Below, one piece after another: positions 15,811-25,339 of a DNA stretch of 64,000 bases. Below the pieces are notes generated by a model that worked only from the letters and a program-made list of their open reading frames with translations, ran no database searches and was not told the DNA's origin. A program made the translations under genes and the position numbers. Every line of letters begins with the position of its first letter. Positions within the stretch are counted from its first letter, which is position 1. This DNA comes from Chryseobacterium suipulveris (lineage in GTDB: Bacteria > Bacteroidota > Bacteroidia > Flavobacteriales > Weeksellaceae), in NCBI RefSeq assembly GCF_022811685.1, contig NZ_CP094532.1, forward strand, positions 1,575,501 to 1,639,500. Direction: 5' to 3'.

Positions 15811-15920
15811 ACAGCGAAAACCGCGACCCGGCTTGAGTGGAGCTCTTTTTTCTTTTTGATGGAAAATGGGTTGGCCAAAGAAAAAAAGCGGGAACGGAAG
15901 ACGGAAATAGTCGCCCAAAA
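15811..15920 (+). ncRNA. Possible structured RNA (flavobacterial intergenic motif)
   Basis: GCGAC (15823-15827) can pair with GTCGC (15910-15914). Inside are purine-rich strands (CTTGAGTGG versus GGAACGGAAGACGGAAATAG) and a CTCTTTTTTCTTT / AAAGAAAAAAAGCG hairpin. Similar CCCGGCTTGAG...CGGAAGACGG blocks recur between genes in flavobacteria, and it may correspond to a conserved RNA family such as Flavo-1; that is from memory and unverified. It lies 100 nt before the sigma factor gene. The strand is inferred from the downstream gene only. Confidence 0.4.
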
Positions 15921-16015
15921 AATCAATTAATACTTTTATTTTGAAAGTTTTGTAACCTTTTCCAAATTCCTGTCGTATAATCTATTGCAGTCCTTAAACT
16001 GGATTGTTTTTTTCT

Positions 16016-16882
16016 ATGAGACAGTTAAAAATTACAAAGCAGGTTACCAACAGAGAAACCGCATCGCTTGACAAGTATCTACAGGAAATCGGGAAAGTGG
16101 ACCTGATTACCGCCGATGAAGAGGTGGAACTCGCACAGAAAATCCGAGCAGGAGACCGGGTTGCACTGGAAAAACTGATCAAGGCGAATTTGCGTTTCGT
16201 GGTGTCTGTTTCGAAACAATACCAGAATCAGGGATTATCACTCCCCGATTTGATCAACGAGGGAAATCTCGGTTTGATGAAAGCCGCAAAAAGATACGAT
16301 GAAACCAGAGGTTTTAAGTTTATTTCTTATGCGGTTTGGTGGATTCGCCAGTCGATTCTGCAGGCATTGGCGGAACAGTCGAGAATTGTTCGTCTGCCGC
16401 TGAACAAGATTGGCTCAATCAACAAGATCAACAAAGCTTACGCACACCTTGAACAGGAAAACGAACGACCACCGTCTCCCGAAGAATTGGCTGAAGTTCT
16501 CGATATGAGCGAGGAAGACATTAAGGAATCGATGAAGAATTCCGGTCGTCACCTCTCGATGGATGCACCGCTTGTTGAAGGTGAAGATTCCAATTTATAC
16601 GACGTTTTGCGTTCGGGAGAATCACCAAGTCCAGACAAAGACTTGATGCTGGAATCGCTGCAGATTGAGATCGAAAGAGCATTGCAGACCTTGACTCCGA
16701 GAGAAGCAGATTTGGTTCGGCTTTATTTCGGACTGAATGGCAAACATCCGATGACTTTGGAAGAAATCGGTGAAACCTTTGATCTGACGAGAGAACGTGT
16801 TCGACAAATTAAGGAAAAAGCGATCAAACGATTGAAACACAATACCAGAAGCAAGATTCTGAAATCTTATCTCGGTAAATAA
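16016..16882 (+). CDS. rpoD: Primary RNA polymerase sigma factor (RpoD/SigA)
   Basis: 288 aa from ATG 16016, the usual short Bacteroidota primary sigma without region 1.1. Region 1.2 starts at [12 protein letters not shown]. Region 2 has [34 protein letters not shown] and the -10/-7 recognition helix [14 protein letters not shown]. Region 4 ends with [26 protein letters not shown]. It directs transcription from the TTG/TAnnTTTG promoters seen in this window. The TTG at 16004 in the same frame is not needed. A terminator follows at 16901. Confidence 0.95.
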   Translation: MRQLKITKQVTNRETASLDKYLQEIGKVDLITADEEVELAQKIRAGDRVALEKLIKANLRFVVSVSKQYQNQGLSLPDLINEGNLGLMKAAKRYDETRGFKFISYAVWWIRQSILQALAEQSRIVRLPLNKIGSINKINKAYAHLEQENERPPSPEELAEVLDMSEEDIKESMKNSGRHLSMDAPLVEGEDSNLYDVLRSGESPSPDKDLMLESLQIEIERALQTLTPREADLVRLYFGLNGKHPMTLEEIGETFDLTRERVRQIKEKAIKRLKHNTRSKILKSYLGK

Positions 16883-16900
16883 TTTTTTAGCAACAACAGA

Positions 16901-16931
16901 AAAGGAACCCCAAATTGAGGTTCCTTTTTTT
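16901..16931. terminator. Terminator between rpoD and the converging Crp/Fnr operon
   Basis: AAAGGAACC / GGTTCCTTT stem with a T-run on the plus strand. The minus strand also carries A/T flanks, so it may act both ways. Confidence 0.8.
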
Positions 16932-16933
16932 AT

Positions 16934-17533
16934 TTATGAGGTTTGGAAATTCTTCCGCGCCAATTCCTTTCGCACACGGCTTAAACTTTCAGGCGTAATT
17001 CCCAGATAGGAAGCGACCATCCATTGCGGAACGCGCAGCAAAATGTCGGGATACATTTTGATGAAGTTCATATAGCGTTCCTCGGCGGTTTCTGCCAACA
17101 ATGAATTCACTCGGTTCTGCAAATTCCTGATGTGTTTCTGCAAAAGCAGGTCATTATTTTCCGCGGTATGCGGAAACTGCTGATTGATGGTCGTAAAGAA
17201 ATCGTTTTTCAATAAAAGAACTTCCGACTCCTCCACTGCTTCGATATAATATTTGGACTTTTCGTTAAAGTAGAGTGAGCTTCGGTCAGAAATCAGCCAG
17301 TTTTCAGGCGCAAACTGTATGATGTGTTCCTTTCCGTTCCGGTCGATGGAATACATTCTCAGCAAACCTTTTTCCACGAAAAGCGTCTGGTTGCAGACTT
17401 CACCTTCGCGGAGAAGAAATTCGTTCTTGGCAACTTTTTTTGCCGTATAGTGACTGGTGCAGGTAGAAACGGCTTCCTTCGGAATTTCCAAAACTTCCGA
17501 GAGGTAATTGGTGATATTCAGCTTTTCTTCCAT
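16934..17533 (-). CDS. Crp/Fnr family transcriptional regulator
   Basis: 199 aa. The N-terminal cyclic-nucleotide-binding fold (residues ~25-115) shows EFLLREGEVCNQTLFVEKGLLRMY but lacks the Arg/Ser set needed for cAMP. The C-terminal winged helix includes VASYLGITPESLSRVRKEL. Two Cys near residues 25 and 47 could sense redox state, which is inference. It is the last gene of a four-gene operon with yfiT, DUF1569 and ytxJ (6-nt gap to ytxJ), so it may respond to thiol or electrophile stress. Confidence 0.85.
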   Translation of the reverse strand: MEEKLNITNYLSEVLEIPKEAVSTCTSHYTAKKVAKNEFLLREGEVCNQTLFVEKGLLRMYSIDRNGKEHIIQFAPENWLISDRSSLYFNEKSKYYIEAVEESEVLLLKNDFFTTINQQFPHTAENNDLLLQKHIRNLQNRVNSLLAETAEERYMNFIKMYPDILLRVPQWMVASYLGITPESLSRVRKELARKNFQTS

Positions 17534-17539
17534 TAAACT

Positions 17540-17914
17540 TTAAACTAAATCAAGTGAAATTGAATGATGGGACGCATTTTTGACAGCTTTTCCATTTTCC
17601 AGAACGATAAGTTGCGGACTTTGATGCTGAACACCAAAATCATCGGCAATCTTGTTGGAAAGATTTCGGTGTGCCAACAAGTCGAGGAAATAAAACTCCG
17701 CATCCTGTGCTGAATTCTGCACTTCTTTTTCAAAGTTTCTCAAAACCGTTTTGCTGATGTGGCATCTTGTGGAATGTTTGAAAATCGCCACCTTTTTTTC
17801 AAAGGATTTTTTTACGGCTTGTTTCAGATCGCTTTCCGATTCGATGGAATGCCAGAAATTAACCGAATCTTTTTCCGCGTCGGAACCGCCAAATATTTTG
17901 TCAAAAAAACTCAT
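17540..17914 (-). CDS. ytxJ: Bacillithiol system redox-active protein YtxJ (monothiol bacilliredoxin)
   Basis: 124 aa thioredoxin-fold protein with the family motif HSTRCHIS (Cys51), which replaces the CxxC of thioredoxin. YtxJ/BrxC-type proteins reverse S-bacillithiolation of proteins. The C-terminal half has the cis-Pro region QHQSPQLIVLENGKAV. The start codon overlaps the stop of DUF1569 by 4 nt (ATGA type), which implies translational coupling. Confidence 0.9.
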   Translation of the reverse strand: MSFFDKIFGGSDAEKDSVNFWHSIESESDLKQAVKKSFEKKVAIFKHSTRCHISKTVLRNFEKEVQNSAQDAEFYFLDLLAHRNLSNKIADDFGVQHQSPQLIVLENGKAVKNASHHSISLDLV

Positions 17915-18375
17915 ACTCCAAACTGTTTTAAATGATGGTCAAGATGTTTGTGCTCCATAAAACCCCAATCTTTCGTGGTCATTGTTCCGAAGAGTTCGTG
18001 CTTTTTTGGGAGTTTGCCGCTTTCTGCAATTTCACAGAACTCTCCAAGGGTTTTCAGGAGTTGATCTCTCGATTCCCCAAAGTTACAATTTTCCTTCACA
18101 ATCAGTTTGCTGAAAGTCGGCATATTGTGCGGAATTCCATTATTAAAGATTCTCATCTCGATCTTGGTCAAATTCCCGATGGCGTAAATCACAGGATTAG
18201 TTTTTGGCAGAATGATTTTTCCGATTGCCACCATCAACACTTTATTGCAGTGATAAAGCATTTGCGACACCTCGAGTTGTCCCCATTTTGGCGAACATTC
18301 TTTATTCAAAGCCAAGATTCTGCGTTCGGTTTCTTTCCGAATTTCGGGATCGAGCAGTGATTTGTATTTTACCAA
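17911..18375 (-). CDS. DUF1569 domain protein, probable DinB-fold metalloprotein
   Basis: 154 aa from TTG 18375, which overlaps the yfiT stop. The frame is also open to an ATG at 18429, but those residues read yfiT codons in another frame and do not resemble the family. The pattern is four helices with His candidates in EVSQMLYHCNKVL and FMEHKHLDHHLKQFG at the end, as in DinB/YfiT-type metal-dependent thiol transferases. The HxxHH-like ending is where YfiT has its metal site. Located between yfiT and ytxJ, it is a candidate bacillithiol-dependent transferase (inference). Confidence 0.78.
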   Translation of the reverse strand: MVKYKSLLDPEIRKETERRILALNKECSPKWGQLEVSQMLYHCNKVLMVAIGKIILPKTNPVIYAIGNLTKIEMRIFNNGIPHNMPTFSKLIVKENCNFGESRDQLLKTLGEFCEIAESGKLPKKHELFGTMTTKDWGFMEHKHLDHHLKQFGV

Positions 18376-18905
18376 CCTTTCTCTTTTTTCAGGTTTACAA
18401 TCTGCGCATAATGATGATCGCAATGCCATGAGTAGAAAGCGAGATTCTCTTTTAACGAGATATTTCTGTTTTGTTCGGGATGGAAAAAAGTTCTTTCAAA
18501 TTCCATGTTGGTCATGGATTTCAATTCGTAAACCCAACGTTTGTGGAGACCTTTGAGCATTTGCAGAGCGGGTTTTATTTCGATGGTGAAGCTGTCCTGC
18601 AATTCTGCCCAAGCTGCTTCGTCGTAGGTTTTAATGGTGGGATTGTCTTCCGTTAATGCCAGTTTCAAACGCACATAACTGTTCATATGGCTGTCTGCAA
18701 GATGGTTGATTAATTGTCGAACTCTCCATCCTCCTTCCCGATATTGCGTGTCGAGTTGTTCGTCGCTCCAGTGTTCAACAAGGTTTTTTAATCTCGCTGG
18801 GAAATCCTTTAGCACCTTGATATGGTGGTCGATTTCCTGATCCGAGATATTTTGTGGTCCCTCGAATTTTCCGATGGGATATTTTTTATGTTCTAAGTTG
18901 TCCAT
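18369..18905 (-). CDS. yfiT: YfiT family bacillithiol S-transferase
   Basis: 178 aa DinB-fold enzyme that conjugates bacillithiol to electrophiles. The family start YPIGKFEGP (residues 9-17) and the metal ligands His68 (INHLADSHMNS) and His161/His165 (SWHCDHHYAQI) are visible. It is the first gene of the operon yfiT-DUF1569-ytxJ-crp, whose members overlap or lie within 6 nt. It has no signal peptide and is cytosolic. Confidence 0.92.
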   Translation of the reverse strand: MDNLEHKKYPIGKFEGPQNISDQEIDHHIKVLKDFPARLKNLVEHWSDEQLDTQYREGGWRVRQLINHLADSHMNSYVRLKLALTEDNPTIKTYDEAAWAELQDSFTIEIKPALQMLKGLHKRWVYELKSMTNMEFERTFFHPEQNRNISLKENLAFYSWHCDHHYAQIVNLKKEKGW

Positions 18906-19027
18906 TTTATTCTTAAAGTTTTGACGATTTGGCTGAATATTCTATTTGGCTGAAATTTTGTGGCGATCTTGATGTAAATTTATCAAAAATTTGCCTTGAA
19001 TGAAATACTTAAACAAAATTTAATCCA

Positions 19028-19633
19028 ATGAAAAAAGCCCTGATTATCGTTGACGTGCAAAATGATTTCTGTGAAGGCGGCGCTCTCGCTGTTCCCGGAG
19101 CGAACGAGATTATTCCTTATATAAACCTTTTAATGGAAGAAAATGAATACGATCAGATTGTTCTGACGCAAGATTGGCATCCCGCAAATCACAAAAGTTT
19201 TGCTTCCAACAACGGTAAGCAAGTCGGAGAATCCATTATCCTCAATGGTTTGCCGCAATTTATGTGGCCAGATCACTGCGTGCAGGGAACTTTCGGGGCA
19301 GAGTTTCATAAAGACCTGAACCGCGATAAAGTGACACACATCATCCAAAAAGGAAAAAATCCCGATGTTGACAGCTATAGCGGATTTCAGGACAACAACC
19401 ATTTCGTGAAAACCGGCTTGGATGATTTCCTGAAATACCACGACATCCAATTGGTAGAAATTGTTGGTTTGGCTATGGATTACTGTGTGAAGTTCACCTG
19501 TCTCGATGCAGCGAATTTGGGTTATGTGACGTGTCTGCATTTCAACGGAACGCGCGCTGTAAACGTGAAACCCGATAATGGAAAGAACGCCATTTACGAA
19601 ATGCTGCAAAATGCGGTGACTGTTTTGGGATAA
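19028..19633 (+). CDS. pncA: Bifunctional nicotinamidase/pyrazinamidase
   Basis: 201 aa. It hydrolyses nicotinamide to nicotinate and ammonia in NAD salvage. The catalytic triad is visible: Asp9 (IVDVQNDF), Lys110 (QKGKNPDVDSYSGF) and Cys153 (GLAMDYCVKFT). Metal ligands are Asp49, His51 (QDWHPANH) and His83 (WPDHC). The length is typical of the E. coli-type enzyme. It is the only gene in its unit, divergent from the yfiT operon. Confidence 0.95.
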   Translation: MKKALIIVDVQNDFCEGGALAVPGANEIIPYINLLMEENEYDQIVLTQDWHPANHKSFASNNGKQVGESIILNGLPQFMWPDHCVQGTFGAEFHKDLNRDKVTHIIQKGKNPDVDSYSGFQDNNHFVKTGLDDFLKYHDIQLVEIVGLAMDYCVKFTCLDAANLGYVTCLHFNGTRAVNVKPDNGKNAIYEMLQNAVTVLG

Positions 19634-19730
19634 AGTGGTTTTCAACATCAAATAATTAAACTTCTCTTTACCGCGGAATTTTTTTTGTGGACTACTCTTA
19701 AGAATTTTATATTTTTAAAGAAAATTTTTT

Positions 19731-21290
19731 TTGAGAAAACTGCTGTACTTATTGACTCTTTCGTTTTTGGCATCCTGTGTTTCCGTGAAGAAGCACAACG
19801 AAAAACGTGAAATCCCCATCGCGCCGGAAAAACTGAAAAAAGATGTCGACTTCGCCTACCAAAAACTTCAGAAGCTCCATCCAGAACTGTACTGGTATAT
19901 TTCTCAGGACAGCTTGGATTACAAGTTCGACAGCATTAAAACCACAATTAAAACTCCTTTAAAACCCAACGATTTTTATCAAAAATTAGCGCCCGTTATC
20001 GCTAAAGTAAAACAGGGGCATCTTCGGCTCTACCCTCTCGAAAAACGGTTGACCAAAAAGGAAATCGAAAATCTGAAGAACCAGAAAGGTTTGCTCAGCC
20101 GCTTCAACTTTGTGGTGGATGATAACAGAATTTTCGTTTTAGACAATACCGAGAAAATCGCCAATATGGACGTGGGAACCGAAATCCTGAAGATTAAGGA
20201 TATTCCCCTGAAAGACCTTTTACAGAAGTATCACCCGTTTATCAACAGTGACGGTCTCAACAAAACTTTCCAAAAATATTCGCTTGCACGAAGATGGCCT
20301 GCTTTTTTCACAGCAGAATTCGGGATTTTAGATTCCGTAAAACTCGAGACGAAGTTGAATAATGCCACAAAAACTTTCTACCTGCACCGCGAAAAAATGT
20401 CGAAGGAGGAAAGGAAAAAAGAAGAATCAGCCAACAAGAAAATCACCAAAAGCGAGACAGGGAAAACCAAGGATTACAACATCATCACTAAAAGTTACAA
20501 CCGCGACCTGCAGTTTCCCGTGAAAGATTCGTCGGTTGCGTATATGAAGATCAAGACTTTTTCGGGAACTTTCTCCCGAAAATTTTACAAGCAAAGTTTT
20601 GCCATACTCAAAAAATCACCTGCAAAGTATCTGGTACTCGACATCCGCGATAATCTGGGCGGCTCACTTTATGAGATCAACAACCTGTATTCTTACCTCG
20701 CGAAAGAGGATTTCAAATTTATTAACGATATCGAAGTCACCTCACGTTCAGCAATGTTTCAGGCAGATTACTTTTCGGAGTTTTCGTGGATTTATAAACC
20801 ATTGGCGGTTGTCGGATATCCATTTTATTGGTTGGGAACTGCACTTTCCGTCAAGAAAAAAGATGACCGTTTTTATCTGAGGAACAACGGAATTTTCTCC
20901 ATTAAGAAAGTAAAGAAAAACAATTTCGAGGGAAAAGTTTATGTGCTGATGAACGGTAGCAGTTTTTCGGCGGCAGCAATTCTCCCATCAAAACTGAAAG
21001 GAGACCAACGCGCATTTTTGGTCGGTGAAGAAACCGGCGGCGCCAACGACGGCACGGTTGCTGGAAGATATTCCACCAAAAAACTTCCGAATTCACGGCT
21101 TTATCTTCCGATTGGTTTAATGCTGATTCAACCGAATATCGAATTCACCAACACCAAAAAAGGGGTGATTCCCGATAAAGAAATCACCCCCACTTTGCTT
21201 GAAATTCTTCAGAAAAAAGATGTGCAGTTGGATACCGTGATGGAACTCATCAAACAGGACAAGAAATCCATTTCCGAAATCAAACCCTAA
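19731..21290 (+). CDS. S41 family peptidase, lipoprotein
   Basis: 519 aa with a lipoprotein signal (LTLSFLASC, Cys16). The start is TTG at 19731; no suitable ATG gives the signal peptide. A PDZ-like middle part (residues ~120-170, NMDVGTEILKIKDIPL) is followed by the C-terminal-processing-protease core: VLDIRDNLGGSL (~300) and NGSSFSAA with the probable nucleophile Ser (~407), then GEETGGANDG. Probably attached to a membrane facing the periplasm. Its end overlaps the end of the converging TonB-receptor gene by 4 nt. Confidence 0.85.
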   Translation: MRKLLYLLTLSFLASCVSVKKHNEKREIPIAPEKLKKDVDFAYQKLQKLHPELYWYISQDSLDYKFDSIKTTIKTPLKPNDFYQKLAPVIAKVKQGHLRLYPLEKRLTKKEIENLKNQKGLLSRFNFVVDDNRIFVLDNTEKIANMDVGTEILKIKDIPLKDLLQKYHPFINSDGLNKTFQKYSLARRWPAFFTAEFGILDSVKLETKLNNATKTFYLHREKMSKEERKKEESANKKITKSETGKTKDYNIITKSYNRDLQFPVKDSSVAYMKIKTFSGTFSRKFYKQSFAILKKSPAKYLVLDIRDNLGGSLYEINNLYSYLAKEDFKFINDIEVTSRSAMFQADYFSEFSWIYKPLAVVGYPFYWLGTALSVKKKDDRFYLRNNGIFSIKKVKKNNFEGKVYVLMNGSSFSAAAILPSKLKGDQRAFLVGEETGGANDGTVAGRYSTKKLPNSRLYLPIGLMLIQPNIEFTNTKKGVIPDKEITPTLLEILQKKDVQLDTVMELIKQDKKSISEIKP

Positions 21291-23692
21291 AACTCAAAAA
21301 TAAATCCGAAATAAGGAAGCGGCGTTGAACGGTCGGCTTCACCGTAATTCAGCTGGTAGATTTGCTCGTTTTGCGGTGCTGATGGATTCACGATAATTCC
21401 GTTTCCGTTGGCATCACGTTCCAAAGCGATGACAGGAAGCGCGCTTGGTTTTTGCGAACCATAAGCATTCACGACATCTACATAAAACGTCATTTGCCAT
21501 TTGTTGAAAATCCATTTTTTCTCGGCTCTGATATCGAGTTGATGCACCAGATTTCCGCGTTGTGAATTCAGTAAAGCATAATCGGAAACCGGCGAATTGG
21601 CGATGTTCCAGATATTCACCAACTGGCTTCTTTGCAAATCATACGGCGTTTCCGGAAGTCCGCTCTGCAAACGGAAACGCACTCCGACATTCCAGTTTCG
21701 TTTGAAATATTTACCTGCAGTTAATGAAAAAATATGCCGGCTGTCCCAACTTGAAGGTTTTAAATCGCCATTGAAATCACTAAATTTCGATTGCCCGAAA
21801 GTGTAGGAAGCAATTCCGTAGAAATCGTTTACGGTTCTTTTTTGAGCCAGAATTTCGAAACCATAAGTTTCACCGAAACCTCTGCTGTCCAAAGGTTCAG
21901 CTCCTACCACTCCAAAATCGCCTCCCAAATTCGCTAAAGAAATTCCGTTGCGCAGCGAAAACGGATAGTTTTTATATTTCTTGTAATAGGTTTCGCCAGT
22001 GATTCTTAAATTATTGTTTCCGTTAAATTCCAAACCGCCCACAACCTGCGAATTTCTGATATATTTCAGAGAATTTTTGTTGATGAAGTCGCCATTCTGA
22101 AGAAATCCTAAAGCCGTATAAGAAGGCAGCATATAATAAATACCGCCATTCAGGTTGAAGGCAAATTGGTTGGCAAATCTGAATTTCATCGAAATTCTCG
22201 GAGAAAACTGCTCCAACGGATTGGAAGTTAAATCTGAATAATCGCTTCCATCAATTCGGAATCCGCCGGAAATTTCCACTTTATTATCCAATAATTTTGT
22301 AGCGCTTTGAAGGTAAAAACCGTACTGCGAAAGGTTCATTTCCGAAAGATAATTGTCGAGAGCGGGGCCGTTTTGGGTAATGATCCTCAGATTGGAACGG
22401 TTGAAATAATTGGCAAAATTCACATTGGTACCTGATGAAAGCTGAAAATCTCCCAACCGGAAATTTCGGTCGATCCGGATTTTGTTTTCTGCCTCTTTCG
22501 AGTGGTAATCCAGCAATAAATTATCGGAAACTTCGATATTTCGGTAATATTTCGTGGCTTTATTGTCGAGCATATTTCTGCTCCAGGTGAAGAGCCAGTT
22601 TCCGTTTTCGGTGAGATGGCGGTAACCTGCACCCATCGTATAATTCCACTGTGGCGAAACGGGAAGTCGCTCAATCAGTGTTAAATTGTAGAGCGTTTCG
22701 TTGGCTTTCGTGTTGAATTTAAAATTGTCGAGTGCTCCCAAACCTATAAAATACAGCTCGTCACCCGACTTGAACTTCTTGGAAACCTTCACCGTCGCAT
22801 CCGAGTACGAAGGCAAAAACGGCACTCCCATCGCTTTGAACAGGAACTGAAGATTCGATTTTCTCGCGCTGAAAAGTCCTGACCAGCTTTGGTCTTTGGA
22901 AAGCGGACCATCCGCCATCAACTGAATATCATCAAAACCGATCACCGCTTTATAGCCGATTTTATCTTTTCGCGCCTGCTTCAAATTGAACTCAAACAAG
23001 GACGAAAGCGTACCATTTCTTTTTGCTGGAAAAGCACCACTGTAGAAATCGACATCTTTAATAAAATCAATGGTCAGAATTCCTTTCGGTCCGCCACTCG
23101 CTCCCTGCGTTTGAAAATGATTGATCACGGGAACCTCGATTCCGTCGATATAAAATTTGTTTTCTGCCGAACTTCCGCCGCGGATAAAAAGGTCGTTTCG
23201 GAAAGTCGCCGTCGTCCCAACTCCCGGAAGCGAAAGGATCGCCTTCGAAATATCCCGGTTGGAGCCGGCATTTTTCTGAACTTCCTCACTCGTAATATTT
23301 CTCAGAGAAACTGGACTTTCAGCGGTGGTTTTATAGGTTTTTCCTTTAATAACCACGGTTTCGATATCTGTTTCTCGCGAATTGCTTTTCATTAAACCCA
23401 TTGAAAAAGTAAGATTCTGATTCGGAACCACATTAATATCGTTGAGTGTTCCCGTTTCAAAACCCTCTGAATTGATCTGGAAACTGTAATTTCCTGCGGG
23501 TAAATCTTTGAGCAAAACATTTCCGTTCGCTGAAAAAGTCTCTCCGCTCGAACTGATCTTGACGGTTGCCGGTAAAGGTTTTTTGGAAAAATCATCAAAA
23601 ACGTTGATGTTGATGCTTCCTGTTTGCGATGAAAAAAGGGCAGCAAAAAAAAGCGATATAATTAAGATAATTCTGGCAAAAAATACAGTCAT
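21287..23692 (-). CDS. TonB-dependent receptor with carboxypeptidase-regulatory-like N-domain
   Basis: 801 aa. A signal peptide is followed by a CarboxypepD_reg-like beta-sandwich (residues ~22-95, GSININVFDDFSKKPLPATVKI), then a plug with RDISKAILSLPGVGTTATFRNDLFIRGGSSAENKFYIDGIEVP, and a beta-barrel ending in an aromatic residue (YFGFIFEF). It is an outer-membrane importer energised by TonB. There is no SusD partner, so it is not a SusCD pair; the substrate is unknown. The downstream-strand partner is a converging S41 peptidase, not an operon mate. Confidence 0.9.
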   Translation of the reverse strand: MTVFFARIILIISLFFAALFSSQTGSININVFDDFSKKPLPATVKISSSGETFSANGNVLLKDLPAGNYSFQINSEGFETGTLNDINVVPNQNLTFSMGLMKSNSRETDIETVVIKGKTYKTTAESPVSLRNITSEEVQKNAGSNRDISKAILSLPGVGTTATFRNDLFIRGGSSAENKFYIDGIEVPVINHFQTQGASGGPKGILTIDFIKDVDFYSGAFPAKRNGTLSSLFEFNLKQARKDKIGYKAVIGFDDIQLMADGPLSKDQSWSGLFSARKSNLQFLFKAMGVPFLPSYSDATVKVSKKFKSGDELYFIGLGALDNFKFNTKANETLYNLTLIERLPVSPQWNYTMGAGYRHLTENGNWLFTWSRNMLDNKATKYYRNIEVSDNLLLDYHSKEAENKIRIDRNFRLGDFQLSSGTNVNFANYFNRSNLRIITQNGPALDNYLSEMNLSQYGFYLQSATKLLDNKVEISGGFRIDGSDYSDLTSNPLEQFSPRISMKFRFANQFAFNLNGGIYYMLPSYTALGFLQNGDFINKNSLKYIRNSQVVGGLEFNGNNNLRITGETYYKKYKNYPFSLRNGISLANLGGDFGVVGAEPLDSRGFGETYGFEILAQKRTVNDFYGIASYTFGQSKFSDFNGDLKPSSWDSRHIFSLTAGKYFKRNWNVGVRFRLQSGLPETPYDLQRSQLVNIWNIANSPVSDYALLNSQRGNLVHQLDIRAEKKWIFNKWQMTFYVDVVNAYGSQKPSALPVIALERDANGNGIIVNPSAPQNEQIYQLNYGEADRSTPLPYFGFIFEF

Positions 23693-23716
23693 AAATATTG
23701 TATAAAATTTTAAAAA

Positions 23717-24169
23717 TTAAACCAAACCGAGCGTCATCAGATATACGATCAGCGCAGAAACAGCAGTATAAATCAGTCCGATCAGGACGGCTTTCCCCAA
23801 TGTTCTGTGCGTTGCTGAAAAATTTCCGGGAAGTGTTTTAGAGAACTTTTTATTTGAGACGATGATGAGATACGTCCACAAAATATAAGTAAGAACGGCA
23901 CCGATGATGTGTGCAATCAGGATTGTTTTAAAAAGCGAAGTTCCCGCGTGAGGGCTCATTCCCGACAGGCTTCCCGAACCGCCCGAAACCCTGATTAATC
24001 CTTCCAAAACAATAACGCCAAGAACCGAAATTCCGAAAATCCAGGTTTGACATTTTTTGTGGGTTTCAAAATCTTTATTTTTTGCAAATTTCACGGCGTA
24101 AACCGCAAAAACAGGCGATGCAAGTGTGAGAATGAGCACAGCAGTCATAATGATTACGGTTGTGTTCAT
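23717..24169 (-). CDS. DUF420 family membrane protein
   Basis: 150 aa from ATG 24169. The longer open frame to 24283 runs over the kinase leader. There are four transmembrane segments, with LEGLIRVSGGSGSLSG and HAGTSLFKTILIAHIIGAVLTYILWTYL matching the DUF420 pattern, and histidines that could bind heme or metal (HKK, HAG, HII, HRTLGK). The family is related to membrane components near cytochrome oxidases. The function here is unknown. It lies 24 nt upstream of the TonB-receptor gene on the same strand. Confidence 0.75.
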   Translation of the reverse strand: MNTTVIIMTAVLILTLASPVFAVYAVKFAKNKDFETHKKCQTWIFGISVLGVIVLEGLIRVSGGSGSLSGMSPHAGTSLFKTILIAHIIGAVLTYILWTYLIIVSNKKFSKTLPGNFSATHRTLGKAVLIGLIYTAVSALIVYLMTLGLV

Positions 24170-24252
24170 ATTTTTTTGTGTAAAAATGGTAATTTGCTGG
24201 TTGCTGCACAAAAATATCGGACGAAAAACACATTTTCCCCGACGAATCAGCG

Positions 24253-25339
24253 ATGCAATTATTTCAAAACAATTATCTTGCATCCGCTTTGATAATCAGG
24301 ACACAAAATACAGGATTCATCACTTCCGTCATCGGCTGGCTGATTTTGGCCGCGGTGATGCTGGTGATAATTCCTATGGCTTACCGCGCCAATTTGCCTC
24401 TGGAATACCATTTTTACCATGGATTTCTCTTCCTGATGCTGTTTGGAATTTACTATCTGAACAGTAAAATTCTGCTTCCGAAATTCTACGAAACCAAAAA
24501 GTATACTTTATTTCCTGTCATTGCTTGCGGTGAGCATTTCGCTGATTTTTCTGATGAATTTTATTGAAGACCGGCTGAATTTGGCGGAACTCATTCACAA
24601 ATCGCTGAAACCGAACGAACCTTATGTTCCGAAAAGCCGTGGAGTACTGATACCGCTCTATCTTTTTATGCTGTCGGCACTGATGTATTTTATCGGATTG
24701 GCATCTCGAATCATCATCAAAAAAAATATTGAAGAAAAGAAAAACATCATTCTGCAGGAACAGAAATCACGGGCAGAACTCGACACACTGAAAGCGCAGA
24801 TAAATCCACATTTTTTCTTCAACACCCTGAATACCATTTATTCCCTCACCTTTTTTGATATAGAAAAATCGCAAGACGCACTGCTGAAACTCTCAAAAAT
24901 GATGCGATACGTGATGAATGAAGACGGACTGGAGAAGGTAAAACTGACTGATGAAATTTCATTTGTTAAAAATTATCTGGATCTGATGCAGCAGCGCCTG
25001 CCGGAAAATGTTACACTGGAAACTCAGATTCCTGAAGACTGCTCCGATGCTGAAATTGCACCGATGATTTTGCTTACTTTCGTTGAAAACTGCTTCAAAC
25101 ATGGCATTTCGTCGGAAAAGTCCTGTTATATTTTTATTAAAATAAAATGTGAAAACGGAACGTTGCTGCTGGAGACAGAAAACGACATCACCGAAAATCT
25201 GAACCATAAAAAAACCAGCGGAATCGGAATTGAAAATACCGTGAAACGTCTGAACATCCTTTATCCGAAAAAGTTTGACTATTTTTCCGAAATTAATTAC
25301 AACCGCTACCACAGCTCACTGAAAATTGATTTGAAATGA
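24253..25339 (+). pseudogene. LytS/YehU-type sensor histidine kinase split by a frameshift near 24511
   Basis: The first frame (24253-24567) encodes two membrane helices and enters a third (ILLPKFYETKKYTL). The second frame continues it from about 24512 with FLSLLAVSISLIFLMNF, a fourth helix, a coiled linker and the His_kinase domain (QINPHFFFNTLNTIYS with the phospho-His, then an HATPase region NCFKHG and SGIGIENTVKRL). Dropping one T in TTATTTCC, or restoring two bases, gives a normal ~360-aa kinase. If real, the lesion cuts the sensor off. An in-frame TTG at 24521 could give a truncated kinase. The partner regulator gene overlaps the end by 4 nt. Confidence 0.75.

Noticed and set aside
21287..21290. 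S41 peptidase and TonB receptor as an operon
   Set aside because: They converge on opposite strands; only their ends overlap.
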